A DNA stretch of 64,000 bases from Pseudomonas sp. JAI120. GTDB taxonomy: Bacteria; Pseudomonadota; Gammaproteobacteria; Pseudomonadales; Pseudomonadaceae. Within the stretch, counting starts at the first letter, position 1; each line of letters starts with the position of its first letter. The notes under the pieces are model-generated. The model saw only the letters and a program-made list of their open reading frames with translations, was not told the DNA's origin and made no database searches. The stretch covers positions 62,001 through 126,000 of the forward strand of contig NZ_JACHCZ010000001.1 of the NCBI RefSeq assembly GCF_014207255.1, in the 5' to 3' direction. The position numbers and the translations under genes were made by a program. Of this stretch, positions 32,620 through 41,853 are shown piece by piece.

Positions 32620-33123
32620 ATGACACTCATCATCGAGGACGGCACCGGCAAGCCTGACGCCGAAAGCTACGCGAGCGCCGAGGACCTGGCCCTGTATGCC
32701 GTGAAGTTCGGCGCAGTTATCCCGGCGGGCGTCCCCGAGCAGGAAGCTCTGCTACGCCGGGCCGCGTTGGCGATGGATGGCAAGACCTGGAAAGGCCGCA
32801 AGATGAGCAGCGAGCAGGCGCTGGCCTGGCCGCGTCGGGGTATTGAGCTGGACTGCCAGATCAAGCCAGACAACTACCTGCCGGCGAGGATCCAGTACGG
32901 GCAGATGGCTCTGGCCGCTGAGATCCATCAGGACGACATCGACCCGGTGGAGAAGCGCAAGGGTGCAGTAACACTGGAGCGTGTCGAAGGCGCGGTAACA
33001 CGCGAGTACGCCACGATTTCCAACACCAGCGGTCGACTGTTGCCGGCGGCGCCGGACCGGCCGAGTGCTACGCAGTTTGCCGACTACCTACAAAAGCGCG
33101 GGCTGTTCGCAGTGCGCGCATAG
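32620..33123 (+). CDS. Head-tail connector (DnaT-like annotated family)
   Basis: A 167-residue protein with the segment GTGKPDAESYASAEDLALYA and AALAMDGKTWKGRKMS, which I associate with the phage family often labelled DnaT-like ssDNA-binding. In this position it is far more likely the head-tail adaptor below the portal. Confidence 0.75.
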   Translation: MTLIIEDGTGKPDAESYASAEDLALYAVKFGAVIPAGVPEQEALLRRAALAMDGKTWKGRKMSSEQALAWPRRGIELDCQIKPDNYLPARIQYGQMALAAEIHQDDIDPVEKRKGAVTLERVEGAVTREYATISNTSGRLLPAAPDRPSATQFADYLQKRGLFAVRA

Positions 33124-33140
33124 CTGTAATGGAGACCATC

Positions 33141-33509
33141 ATGGCCTTTTACGACGAAATGGCCGTGATGGCTCTGGAGATGATCGAAGAGTTCGGCCAG
33201 CCCGTGACCATCAGCAAGACGGAGCCGGGCGAGTACGACCCGGAGACGGGCGGCGAAGCGCCAGGTGCCACCGTCGAGCAGATCGCCCAAGGCATCCTAC
33301 TCGACTTCACCGGACAAGAATTCCAGAACAACAGCCTCATCAAGCAGGGCGACAAGAAGCTCAAGATTGCAGCGCAGGGGCTTACGTGGGTACCTGGCCT
33401 GCTCGACAAAGTGGTTGCTCAGGGTCGTACCTGGTCAATCGTGCCGCCGCTGAAAGAGGTCAACCCTGCCGGTACGCCGATCCTCTATGAGTTGCAGGTG
33501 CGGTCGTGA
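33141..33509 (+). CDS. Head closure / head-tail adaptor protein
   Basis: ATG 33141 with GGAG upstream. The 122-residue beta-rich protein (EEFGQPVTISKTEPGEYDP; LTWVPGLLDKVVAQGRTW) has the size and place of head-closure proteins between connector and tail-completion genes. Confidence 0.7.
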   Translation: MAFYDEMAVMALEMIEEFGQPVTISKTEPGEYDPETGGEAPGATVEQIAQGILLDFTGQEFQNNSLIKQGDKKLKIAAQGLTWVPGLLDKVVAQGRTWSIVPPLKEVNPAGTPILYELQVRS

Positions 33510-34162
33510 GCCGGGCAGGCGCCGGACAGTCCGGCAGTTTTGCGCTCAGCCTGGCCGAGTTCGCCGCCCAGGCCAGTGAAGCAATTGACGCGAGCCTGCG
33601 CGAGATCATCATCGAGATTGGTAGCAGCATCATCCGCATGTCACCGGTGGGGAATCCTGAAATATGGGCGGCCAACGTTGCTCATCGCGACGCCAATTCC
33701 CGCGCAGCCGACGACTACGACTTCAAGGTTGCAGTGCGCAATACGCTCATCAACCTGGACGAATCGAACTTCACGAAGGCGGGCAACCTCAAGCGCGGCG
33801 TGAAATATGCCAAACCGCTAACGAAGACCGAGCGCGACCAGAACTTCAGCGTGAATGGCTTGGTGGCTGGTCGGGACTATGTTGGCGGTCGCTTTCGGGC
33901 GAACTGGAATTTCTCCATCGGCTCTGTCGACAACAGCTTCCGCATTCACCCAGACCCGACAGGGACCGAGGCAACCGCAAGGCTTGTCGCGGGCGCCATT
34001 GAATTCAAGGCTGGGCAGACAGCTTTCATCGTTAACAACTTGCCCTATGCGATCCCGTTGGAGTTCGGCCATTCCACTCAGGCCCCCGGCGGCATGGTTC
34101 GGGTCACCGTGGCTCGCTTTCAGCAGATCGTGCTGGAGGCCATCAGGAACAACCAGGTATGA
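33506..34162 (+). CDS. HK97 gp10-like tail completion protein
   Basis: GTG 33506 overlaps the previous stop as GTGA. The 218-residue protein has the GNPEIW... and YAIPLEFGHSTQAPGGMV segments typical of gp10-like proteins (the latter near residue 185). It joins tail tube to the head. Confidence 0.8.
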   Translation: MSRAGAGQSGSFALSLAEFAAQASEAIDASLREIIIEIGSSIIRMSPVGNPEIWAANVAHRDANSRAADDYDFKVAVRNTLINLDESNFTKAGNLKRGVKYAKPLTKTERDQNFSVNGLVAGRDYVGGRFRANWNFSIGSVDNSFRIHPDPTGTEATARLVAGAIEFKAGQTAFIVNNLPYAIPLEFGHSTQAPGGMVRVTVARFQQIVLEAIRNNQV

Positions 34163-34578
34163 GTCACGCAATCATCGCTTCGATCTACGAGGCCAAGCTC
34201 ATCGCCTGGAACGCTGCCAGGTCGGACAAGCTCAAGATCGTTTTCGAGAACACGGCCTACGCGCCAGCGGAGGGTGAGACTTATCTGCGGGCCTTCACTA
34301 TCCCGGGCGACACCACGAGCAACACACTCGGCGGTGATCACCGGCTGTTCACCGGCGTGTTTCAGGTCAGCATCATCGCACCGGCGGGCACCGGCAAGAT
34401 CAAGACCAACCCAATCACCACAGAACTGGTTGACCTGTTCCCGCTATACGCCAGGGACACGAAGGGTGCGGTCACCGTGGTGACCATGTCGCCAGTTGAC
34501 CCAGGCCCTGGCATCACAGGCGACTCTGCCTACACCGTCTCTGTTTCGTTCTCATATAGATCCGATGTTGCCGCATAA
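34159..34578 (+). CDS. Tail terminator (DUF4128 / U-like)
   Basis: A 139-residue protein with the ENTAYAPAEGETYLRAFTIP segment characteristic of DUF4128 tail terminators. Four-base overlap with the gene before. It stops tail-tube growth and forms the joining ring. Confidence 0.82.
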   Translation: MSHAIIASIYEAKLIAWNAARSDKLKIVFENTAYAPAEGETYLRAFTIPGDTTSNTLGGDHRLFTGVFQVSIIAPAGTGKIKTNPITTELVDLFPLYARDTKGAVTVVTMSPVDPGPGITGDSAYTVSVSFSYRSDVAA

Positions 34579-34586
34579 GCCCGGTT

Positions 34587-35093
34587 TCATTCGGCTAGAC
34601 AATTGGACATTTTGGCGGCGACTGATTCGAGCGATTTGTGTAGCGCTTCGACATGCATAGTCGCCTCGTCTGCCGCGTTTAGTTCGTTGTAACCGTATCC
34701 GGAGTTAACCAAAATATTGCGGAATGCATATTCAACCCCAGTTCCTTTGCTGCTTGCGACGAGCGTGTACTTCGTCAGTGATCTCAGGCTGGTGCCCATC
34801 ACTGTTATGTAATAGCTGCCCGTGCCTGGCATAACCACTCGTTGCTTCGAGAGATCGCTCACGGGCGATATCGAGTCATTTGTTATCTGCTGAACCATGC
34901 AAAACTGGATTTGATCTACTGATACCTTATTGGCATCTCTAAAGCGCATTTCCTGCAAGGTGGGCCATCCATTTTGAGAGGTGCCAAGCACTATGTCCGG
35001 GTTCTGGGAAGCAAGTCGAGTAGGTGCGGGCGGCGCAGTCGCACAACCGCTAAGGATACAAACTGCTACAGCGACAGAGAAAAATTTGAACAT
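34587..35093 (-). CDS. Lipoprotein moron inside the tail module
   Basis: AAGGA precedes ATG 35093. A 168-residue lipoprotein: signal peptide MFKFFSVAVAVCILSGC with lipobox and Cys17, proline-rich start, then a beta domain (VVMPGTGSYYITVMG) and a helical end. It is on the opposite strand to the tail genes on either side, so it must have its own promoter and is probably made in the lysogen. Surface lipoproteins in this setting may block receptors or DNA entry; that is inference. Confidence 0.75.
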   Translation of the reverse strand: MFKFFSVAVAVCILSGCATAPPAPTRLASQNPDIVLGTSQNGWPTLQEMRFRDANKVSVDQIQFCMVQQITNDSISPVSDLSKQRVVMPGTGSYYITVMGTSLRSLTKYTLVASSKGTGVEYAFRNILVNSGYGYNELNAADEATMHVEALHKSLESVAAKMSNCLAE

Positions 35094-35214
35094 TACTCAT
35101 CCTTGATCTGGTTAGAAGGCCCCATCTAAATACTCGTTCAAGGGCGCACATTCAATCTATTGCATCAGAGCTCCATTGCGAGCCTTAAAACAACGCCCAT
35201 TGGGCAACCCGAGA

Positions 35215-35237
35215 ACCCGCCACCGAGCGGGTTTTTC
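35215..35237 (+). terminator. Terminator before the tail tube gene
   Basis: ACCCGC (35215-35220) and GCGGGT (35227-35232) followed by TTTTC. The ribosome site of the tail tube gene comes about 15 bases later, a terminator-then-RBS junction repeated elsewhere in the late operon. Confidence 0.75.
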
Positions 35238-35261
35238 ATATCTGAAAAGAGGAAATACCCC

Positions 35262-35918
35262 ATGGGCTACAAACTCCCGAACGGTGGCACCTTCCAGCAC
35301 GCCGCAACCTACGCCGCTGCACTGGCGTTCCCCACCATCAGCAACGCGAGCGAGGCGGTGGCCACCGTTGTAGGTGGCACCATCGCTGCCGGCGATATTG
35401 TTCTGCTGACGTCTGGCTGGAGCAAGCTCGATAGCAAGGTGGTTCGCGTGAAGGCAGCGACGGCAACGGCGATTACCCTGGAAGGCATCGACACTTCCGA
35501 CACGCAGGTCTATCCGGTCGCTGGCGGCGCTGGCACGATGCGCAAGGTGCTGACCTGGGTGCAGATCCCGCAAATCTCCGACGTGGCCTTCTCCGGCGGC
35601 GAACAGAACTACCTTGATGTGGTGTTCCTCGAGGATGACCAAGGCAAGCAGATCCCCACCGACAAATCAGCGGCAAGTATGGTGCTCACCATCGCCGATG
35701 ACCCGGCCCAGGCGTTCAACGGAGTGCTGCTGAAGGCGGACGCCGGCAAGCAGATCGAAGCGGCGCGCCTGAACCTGCCTGGTAACGACACCCTGCTGTA
35801 CGGCACCTACACGTCGTTTTCCAAACAGCCAGCGGTGTCCCGCAACAACCTGCTGACCCGCACCGTCAGCTTGGCGTTGCAGGCCGAGCCGACCCGCTAC
35901 CTGACTGCGGCGGTGTAA
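35262..35918 (+). CDS. Major tail tube protein
   Basis: ATG 35262 (AGAGGA upstream) gives 218 residues: beta-rich with YTSFSKQPAVSRNNLLTRTV near the end, as in lambda V / Phage_tail_3 type tube proteins. The gene is followed four bases later by the tail chaperone gene, the normal order. Confidence 0.85.
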   Translation: MGYKLPNGGTFQHAATYAAALAFPTISNASEAVATVVGGTIAAGDIVLLTSGWSKLDSKVVRVKAATATAITLEGIDTSDTQVYPVAGGAGTMRKVLTWVQIPQISDVAFSGGEQNYLDVVFLEDDQGKQIPTDKSAASMVLTIADDPAQAFNGVLLKADAGKQIEAARLNLPGNDTLLYGTYTSFSKQPAVSRNNLLTRTVSLALQAEPTRYLTAAV

Positions 35919-35921
35919 CCC

Positions 35922-36302
35922 ATGGCTAAGATCCGTATCGCGCAAAAGGCTACGTTCAATGCGCCCGTGCTGATCCCGATCGTCGGCAGCGAACCCGAGA
36001 AGGTCGAGTTCACTTTCAAGTACCGGGATCGCACCGAGCTTGCCGCTCTGTTCGATGAATGGAACGAGGCGCGGAACAAGGCGCGGGCCGCGCTGGGCGA
36101 CAAGCCTTCTTGGTCGGAAGTGGTTGCCGTGGACACCGAGCAGCAAACCCAGCAAATCAAGGACCTGGTAATCGGCTGGGGTTTCGACGACGAATACAAC
36201 GACGACAACATCGTCGCATTCGTGAAGTCCTGCCAGGGTGCCGCCGAGGCGGTCGTTAAGGCCTACGAAGGCGCATACAGCCAGGCCCGCCTGGGAAACT
36301 GA
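35922..36302 (+). CDS. Tail assembly chaperone G
   Basis: A 126-residue protein with FTFKYRDRTELAALFDEW and QQIKDLVIGWGFDDEY, the pattern of lambda G-like chaperones. Its end holds a GGGAAAC slippery site in the right phase immediately before the stop, so a fraction of ribosomes should make a longer G-T product including the following frame. Confidence 0.82.
   Translation: MAKIRIAQKATFNAPVLIPIVGSEPEKVEFTFKYRDRTELAALFDEWNEARNKARAALGDKPSWSEVVAVDTEQQTQQIKDLVIGWGFDDEYNDDNIVAFVKSCQGAAEAVVKAYEGAYSQARLGN
36293..36299 (+). promoter_or_regulatory. -1 programmed frameshift site (GGGAAAC)
   Basis: The zero frame reads CTG GGA AAC TGA, so the heptamer is phased G_GGA_AAC. Slipping back one base gives AAA CTG ACT GAC and continues without a stop into the ATG of the 36320 frame. 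Lambda uses GGGAAAG at the same place. Confidence 0.8.
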
Positions 36303-36319
36303 CTGACGCCGCCCGCGCG

Positions 36320-36622
36320 ATGTACTCGCCGAGCGTGCCCGACACGATTATCGGCATGTTCGGCCTTGCCCCTGGCGATCTGGTTGAAGACGTGGAGGTC
36401 TGGCCCTGCAATTGGCCTGCCTTCCTCCTATTCAACCGAATGTCCACCCAGTGGCGAGCAGGCGCCGGCGGCGCGATCGGTCTCGACTACAGCTGCATCC
36501 GCGACGTGGCCGGCTTCCTCGGCATCAAGAAAAAGAAACTCGCTGAAATCTTCCCAGACCTCCAGGTGCTGGAAGGCGAGGCCCTGCGCGTCATGGCGGA
36601 GGAGAGGGAAAACAGCCCGTAA
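36320..36622 (+). CDS. Tail assembly chaperone T portion (DUF1799-like), frameshift-expressed
   Basis: A 100-codon frame (VPDTIIGMFGLAPGD start region; GAIGLDYSCIRDVAG) resembling DUF1799. It has no ribosome site of its own at ATG 36320 and connects to the G frame by the -1 shift at 36293-36299, giving a fusion of about 233 residues. The G-T product loads the tape measure protein. Confidence 0.8.
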   Translation: MYSPSVPDTIIGMFGLAPGDLVEDVEVWPCNWPAFLLFNRMSTQWRAGAGGAIGLDYSCIRDVAGFLGIKKKKLAEIFPDLQVLEGEALRVMAEERENSP

Positions 36623-36649
36623 CCGCGGGCACTTATTCAAGGTGAGTCG

Positions 36650-39600
36650 ATGAACATTGCAGAACTCGGCGTCAAGATCGACTCGGCCGATGCAATCCAG
36701 GCGAAAACGAGTCTGGATGAAATGGCGAAGGCCGGCGGCCGGGCCGAGCAGTCCGCCGTTTCGCTGATGAACGAAATGCAGGCGCTGGAAAAGTCGCTAT
36801 CCACCAGCGCCAAAACCACCCAGGACTTGGCAAAGCAGCGTGACGCTCTCGCCAAGCTGACCAAGACTGGCGCCTATGGCGAGGCCGAGGCGGCGAAGAT
36901 CTCGGCACAGCTCGACAAGCAGCAGGTGGCCTTGGCCAAGTCCGCTATGGACGAGCAGAAGGCCCTCAACAGCCTGCTGGGGGCTATTGACCCTGCCCGT
37001 GCCGCGCTGGCTAAGCTGGACACGCAGGTCGAGCAACTGGGCAAGCATCTCGACGAGGGTCGAATCAGCCAGGACCAGTACAACAGCGCCCTGGCCAAGA
37101 TCGACAAGGATTACGGAAAGCTCGAAAAGACCACCACCGGCTTCGACAAGCTGCGCCTCGGCACCCGCCAGGCTCAGGAAAACGTCGTACAGCTTGGTAA
37201 CGCGCTGTCGTCGGGTGACTGGGGGAGTGGTGTTCGAGCCGTGGCTCAGTTGGGCGCCGGCGCTGGTGCAGGTGCTGCGGGCTTGCTCGCCATCCTGGCG
37301 CCTCTAGCGCTTGCGACAGCAGCCGTGGGCAGCCTGGCATATGCCTACCACAAAGGCAGCGAAGAGCAGGACAGCTACAACAAGTCGCTCATCCTTACCG
37401 GCAACTATGCAGGGGTTAGCGCTGGGCAGTTGGGCGACATGGCGCGCCAAGTCAGCGCGACCGTGGGCACCACAGGCCAGGCCGCTGCGGTACTGGCGAT
37501 GCTGGCGGATAACGGCAAGATCGCCGGCGAGAGTTTTGCGGGCATCACCCAGGCCGCCGTTTCGATGCAGGAGGCGACCGGTAAAGCCGTCAGCGAGACA
37601 GTCGCCGAGTTCGTGAAGCTTGCCGACGACCCAGTTAAGGCTTCGGCTGCCCTGAATGAGCAGTATCACTATCTGACGGCTTCGGTGTTCTCGCAGATCG
37701 CCGCGCTGGAAGAGCAGCGCGACCATGCTGGCGCCGTAAAGCTTGCGACCGAGTCTTACGCTGACGCGATCAACGAGCGCACGCCGAAGATTTTGGAGAA
37801 CCTGAGCTTCTGGGAGAAAGGCTACAACGCGGTCGCACGCGCTGCTGACAGCCTCAAGAACATCGGCCGCCCGGACATCAGCGCCGATATCGAACAGGCC
37901 CGCCGAGACCTGGCAAGCGCGCAGTCCGGCGACGTTGGTCTGTTCCAAAACAAGCAGGAGATGATTGATCTCTATCAAAACAGCTTGAATATGCTTGAGG
38001 ACCAGAAGGCGGCACAGGCTGAAATTGCAAAGCTGGAAGGCGATCAGGCAAAAGCCCAACAAGCCGCGATCACCTCGATGCAAAAGGTTGACGCGCTCAC
38101 CAAGTCCTCGTGGACGAATGAACAGAAGCGGGCCGACGCACTCAAGGACTACAAAAAACAACTCGACGATATCCGCAAGGTAGCGCCGAACGATCCGCGC
38201 CTGGCCCAGGCTACGGTCGATAAAAACATCGCCAACATCAACGACAAGTTCAAGGACCCGAAAGCCGCTGGTACCCAGGTCGATCTGACCGGCTTCAACA
38301 ACGCCAAGAACAACCTGGCGGCGATCACCGACACCTACAAAAACTACCAGAAGGAGCTGGAAGCGGCGCAGAAAGCCGGCCTGCTGTCCGAGGAAGACTA
38401 TCTTCTACGTCGTCAGGCCTTGATCGGCAACGAGCTTGATCAGGTCACGGCGGCCTACGAGGCCGAGATCTCGGCCCTGGAAGCATCCAAGGCCAAGAAG
38501 AGCACCTCGGCGGCGCAGAGCATTCAGCTCGACCAGAAGATCGCCGACGCGCGCGCAGGAATGGTCAAGGCGCAGAAGGATGCCGACAGCCAGCTTGAAG
38601 TGCTCGCCACCAACGAAACCGGGCGCCTGGCAAAGCAGGAGCGAGCGATCAGCACGTACGTGCAGGCGCTGGGGCAGCAGCAGCGGGCTTTGGAATTGGC
38701 AGGCCAGCGCGCAGTGCTCGGCGTTGGGCAGGGCGATCGACAGAACGCGCTCAGCGGCGAACTGAACAGCCAGCAGGACCGGTTTGCTCAGCAGTCGCTG
38801 GAGCTTGCCAACCAGAAATCCGACCCGTCGCGGAACATGTCGGAGGAAGAGTTTAAGCGCAAATCGCAGGCTCTCGCAGACGCGAACAAGGCCGCCACCG
38901 ACCAGATCCGGCAGAACTATGCGGATGTGGAAAATGCCCAGGGCGATTGGACGAAGGGCGCAACGGCAGCCTGGGATAACTACCTGGATTCGGCGCGCAA
39001 CATCGCCGGGCAAACCAAAAGCCTGTTCGGCAACGCCTTCAGTTCCATGGAGGATTCCATCGTCAACTTTGCCATGACCGGTAAGGCGTCGTTCTCGGAC
39101 TTCGCCAAATCGATCCTGGCCGACATGGCGCGTATAGCTACCCGTCAGGCCAGTTCGGCGCTGCTGGGCAGTCTGGTTGGTGCGGCGGCGAGCTATCTCG
39201 GCGGCAGTGCTGCTGGAGGTGGCAACGGAATGGCTGCCGGCTCTGCCGGTGCTACCTCCTCAAACTTGGGCGCGTCCTCGGCCGGCTACTCCAACACCTA
39301 CTTCCCGCAAGCCAAGGGCGGCGCGTGGTCGGGCGATGTGCAGATGTTCGCCGACGGCGGTGCGTTCACGAACTCCATCGTCAGCAAGCCAACGGCGTTC
39401 GGTATGGCCAATGGCAAAACCGGAGTCATGGGTGAGGCTGGTGAGGAAGCAATCATGCCCCTGACCCGGACGTCGAGCGGCAAGCTGGGGGTTATGGCCA
39501 TGGGCGGCGGTGGGGCTGGCGGAACGCAGATCAATGTCGAGGTGCACATCGATGGCGAGGGCAACGCCTCGTCCTCGGCTGATGCTCCCGGCTATGACCT

Positions 39601-39706
39601 GTTCGGCAAGGAGCTGGCGACGTTCGTAGAGCAGAAGTACCAGGAACTGCGGAGCAGGGACATGCGCCAGGGCGGCGTCATCAACAACGCAATTAAGGGG
39701 CGATGA
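36650..39706 (+). CDS. Tail tape measure protein
   Basis: A 1018-residue protein, the largest helical gene of the tail module. It has long coiled-coil stretches (about 25-165, 420-760), a hydrophobic, Gly/Ala-rich segment near 195-235, and a C-terminal region with repeated Gly. The last 60 residues (GEAGEEAIMPLTR) carry the motif usual for lambda H-like tape measures. Length implies a tail of about 150 nm at 0.15 nm per residue. Confidence 0.92.
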   Translation: MNIAELGVKIDSADAIQAKTSLDEMAKAGGRAEQSAVSLMNEMQALEKSLSTSAKTTQDLAKQRDALAKLTKTGAYGEAEAAKISAQLDKQQVALAKSAMDEQKALNSLLGAIDPARAALAKLDTQVEQLGKHLDEGRISQDQYNSALAKIDKDYGKLEKTTTGFDKLRLGTRQAQENVVQLGNALSSGDWGSGVRAVAQLGAGAGAGAAGLLAILAPLALATAAVGSLAYAYHKGSEEQDSYNKSLILTGNYAGVSAGQLGDMARQVSATVGTTGQAAAVLAMLADNGKIAGESFAGITQAAVSMQEATGKAVSETVAEFVKLADDPVKASAALNEQYHYLTASVFSQIAALEEQRDHAGAVKLATESYADAINERTPKILENLSFWEKGYNAVARAADSLKNIGRPDISADIEQARRDLASAQSGDVGLFQNKQEMIDLYQNSLNMLEDQKAAQAEIAKLEGDQAKAQQAAITSMQKVDALTKSSWTNEQKRADALKDYKKQLDDIRKVAPNDPRLAQATVDKNIANINDKFKDPKAAGTQVDLTGFNNAKNNLAAITDTYKNYQKELEAAQKAGLLSEEDYLLRRQALIGNELDQVTAAYEAEISALEASKAKKSTSAAQSIQLDQKIADARAGMVKAQKDADSQLEVLATNETGRLAKQERAISTYVQALGQQQRALELAGQRAVLGVGQGDRQNALSGELNSQQDRFAQQSLELANQKSDPSRNMSEEEFKRKSQALADANKAATDQIRQNYADVENAQGDWTKGATAAWDNYLDSARNIAGQTKSLFGNAFSSMEDSIVNFAMTGKASFSDFAKSILADMARIATRQASSALLGSLVGAAASYLGGSAAGGGNGMAAGSAGATSSNLGASSAGYSNTYFPQAKGGAWSGDVQMFADGGAFTNSIVSKPTAFGMANGKTGVMGEAGEEAIMPLTRTSSGKLGVMAMGGGGAGGTQINVEVHIDGEGNASSSADAPGYDLFGKELATFVEQKYQELRSRDMRQGGVINNAIKGR

Positions 39707-40044
39707 TGGCTATCGAACGATTCACCTGGGCGACGGAGAAGGGCGCGGAGGGCGATATTTCCCAGCGCGTCCACTCCAAGCAGTTTGGCGATGGCTACGA
39801 GCAGTCGGTCGAGGATGGCCTCAACAACCGTTCGCAATCCTGGCCGGTGACCTTCACCGGTTTGAAGGGGCGCATCAAGGACATCATGGCGTTCCTCGAC
39901 CGACACAAAGGGGCGAAGGGCTTCCTCTGGGAGCCGCCCCTGGGTGAGCTTGGCCTCTACAAGTGCAACGGCTACAAACCTGTGCACCGCGGCGGCCAGG
40001 TCTACGCCATCACCGCGACTTTCCAGCAAACCTTTCATCCCTGA
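39703..40044 (+). CDS. Minor tail protein M-like
   Basis: A 113-residue protein (KQFGDGYEQSVEDGLN; ending ITATFQQTFHP) matching lambda M (Phage_min_tail). The start overlaps the tape measure stop by four bases. Acts at the tail tip with L. Confidence 0.88.
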   Translation: MMAIERFTWATEKGAEGDISQRVHSKQFGDGYEQSVEDGLNNRSQSWPVTFTGLKGRIKDIMAFLDRHKGAKGFLWEPPLGELGLYKCNGYKPVHRGGQVYAITATFQQTFHP

Positions 40045-40055
40045 GATAACTGCCC

Positions 40056-40808
40056 ATGGCACTGATCACGGACATCCAGAAACTGGAGCCCGGCGGCGAG
40101 ATTCGCCTGTTCGAAATCGACGGGACCGAGTACGGCGCCGATTACCTTCGCTTCCACGGTCACGCTATCCCGCACACGCCAGAGGAATTGCTGGCCTACG
40201 AGGGCTCCGAGGATGATCTACCCGCCAAGTCGATTATCTGGCAGGGCCAGGAGTACGCGGCTTGGCCAGTGCAGATTGAGGGTATTTCCTCGAGCAGCGA
40301 CGGAGCCGCCTCTCGGCCCACGTTCGCCGCGGGCAACGTCAACGGGCGCGTCACCGCGCTGTGCCTGGCCTTCGAGGACATGCTCAAGTTCAAGCTCACA
40401 GTCCGCGAGACCCTGGCCCAGTACCTCGATGCGGCCAACTTCCCCGAGGGCAACCCAACCGCAGACCCTACCCAGGAGGCGCTGGAGATCTGGTATATCG
40501 ACCAGAAAACCAGCGAGGACGGCGAGGCGGTGGTCTGGGAGCTGTCCTCCCCGGGCGAGATCGATAACCACGGTTTGCCCGGCCGGCAGATGACAACGTT
40601 CTGCCACTGGGCCATGACCAATGGTTACCGGGGGCCGGACTGCGGCTACACCGGCGCTGCCATGTTCGACGACGAGGACAGCTCCACGGATGACCCGGCT
40701 CTGGATCAGTGCAAGGGCTGTCTGTCGTCGTGCAAGTTGCGCTTTGGCGAGAACAACGAGCTCAGTTTCGGTGGCTTCCCTGCCGTTTCCCTCATAGCCC
40801 GGAGCTGA
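40056..40808 (+). CDS. Minor tail protein L-like
   Basis: A 250-residue protein of the lambda L family. The C-terminal domain holds conserved cysteines (FCHWAMTNGYRGPDCGY; QCKGCLSSCKLRFG), which in lambda L bind an iron-sulphur cluster. The ending NNELSFGGFPAVS is also typical. Confidence 0.9.
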   Translation: MALITDIQKLEPGGEIRLFEIDGTEYGADYLRFHGHAIPHTPEELLAYEGSEDDLPAKSIIWQGQEYAAWPVQIEGISSSSDGAASRPTFAAGNVNGRVTALCLAFEDMLKFKLTVRETLAQYLDAANFPEGNPTADPTQEALEIWYIDQKTSEDGEAVVWELSSPGEIDNHGLPGRQMTTFCHWAMTNGYRGPDCGYTGAAMFDDEDSSTDDPALDQCKGCLSSCKLRFGENNELSFGGFPAVSLIARS

Positions 40809-40810
40809 CC

Positions 40811-41575
40811 ATGCGCAAGCACATCATTGCGTCCATCCAGGCGCACGCGGCGGCGGAATATCCGCGCGAGTGCTGCGGCCTGCTGCTGGCCGTCGGGCGA
40901 GCGCAGAAGTATTACCCGTGCCGGAACATCGCCACGGATCCGAACGAAGAGTTCAGGCTCGATCCCGAGGACTACGCCGCGGCGGAAGACTTTGGCGAAG
41001 TGATCGGCATCGTTCACTCACACCCGGACGCCACCAGCAGACCGTCACCGCACGACCTGGCCATGTGCGAGGCCACGGCCTTGTCCTGGCACATTCTGTC
41101 GTGGCCCGAGGGCGACATGCGCACGATCACGCCAACGGGCAGTACTCCTTTGCTCAAGCGCCCGTTCGTGCACGGCGCCTGGGACTGCTGGCAGGTCTGC
41201 GCTGACTGGTATCAACGTGAGTGGGGCCTTGAGTTCGAAGCATTCCAGCGCACCGATGGTTGGTGGGAGAGTGCGGAGAACGCCAGCCTGTACGAGGCGA
41301 ACTACGAGGCTGCAGGTTTCGTGCGTGTCGACCGCCCACAGCGTGGCGACATGATCGTCATGCAGGTTGGCCGCACCGTTCACCCGAACCATGCCGGGAT
41401 CTATCTGGGCACTGATCCGGCGCTACCTGGCGAAGAGTCGGGCGCGTTCGGCCCTGGCCCGTTCCTACTGCACCACCTGTACGGCAGGCCTTCCGAGATC
41501 ATCGTCTACGGCGGGCCCTGGCACGATCGAACGCGCCTGATCCTCAGGCACAAAGACGCAAGACAACCAACATGA
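40811..41575 (+). CDS. Tail tip protease/peptidase K-like (JAMM + NlpC/P60)
   Basis: ATG 40811 lies in the normal short gap after L. The 254-residue protein has an N-terminal JAMM/Mov34 domain (Glu in YPRECCGLLLA; HSHPDATSRPSPHDL) and a C-terminal NlpC/P60 domain (Cys in DCWQVCADWY, His in PNHAGIYLG). In lambda, K acts with I and J in tip assembly and may cut peptidoglycan during entry. Confidence 0.92.
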   Translation: MRKHIIASIQAHAAAEYPRECCGLLLAVGRAQKYYPCRNIATDPNEEFRLDPEDYAAAEDFGEVIGIVHSHPDATSRPSPHDLAMCEATALSWHILSWPEGDMRTITPTGSTPLLKRPFVHGAWDCWQVCADWYQREWGLEFEAFQRTDGWWESAENASLYEANYEAAGFVRVDRPQRGDMIVMQVGRTVHPNHAGIYLGTDPALPGEESGAFGPGPFLLHHLYGRPSEIIVYGGPWHDRTRLILRHKDARQPT

Positions 41576-41600
41576 CGCGGCATGGCCGCAGGGGTGAACT

Positions 41601-41843
41601 ATGCTAGGCAGCCAAAGCTATACGCTGACAATTCGAGATCTGTTTACCGTTTCCAGCGAGGGGGTTAGCGGCGCCGAGGCCGTGGTTTCCATTTTGGATG
41701 GCTCGCTCGAAATCGATCAGATCAGACTTTCTGGCAAGGTGGGCCCTGGCGAAAGCGTTTATCGCCGGGAGTACAAAGGAAAGCCAGGGTTGAAGGCTGA
41801 GCTTCTGACAGGGACCGGTCAGATCACGTTTACGGCGATCTGA
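41601..41843 (+). CDS. Small hypothetical tail-region protein
   Basis: AGGGGTG precedes ATG 41601. An 80-residue beta-rich protein (GAEAVVSILDGSLEIDQI; KAELLTGTGQITFTAI). Position between K and the I/J genes is a usual site for accessory genes. No family recognised. Confidence 0.6.
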   Translation: MLGSQSYTLTIRDLFTVSSEGVSGAEAVVSILDGSLEIDQIRLSGKVGPGESVYRREYKGKPGLKAELLTGTGQITFTAI

Positions 41844-41853
41844 CCTAGAAACA

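Noticed and set aside
37304..38161. 285-codon minus-strand frame in the tape measure gene
   Set aside because: Antisense of a long helical gene; no start signal or family.
40709..40810. Upstream extension of the K-like gene
   Set aside because: An in-frame GTG-type start inside the L-like gene would add about 34 unrelated residues; ATG 40811 fits the JAMM domain start.
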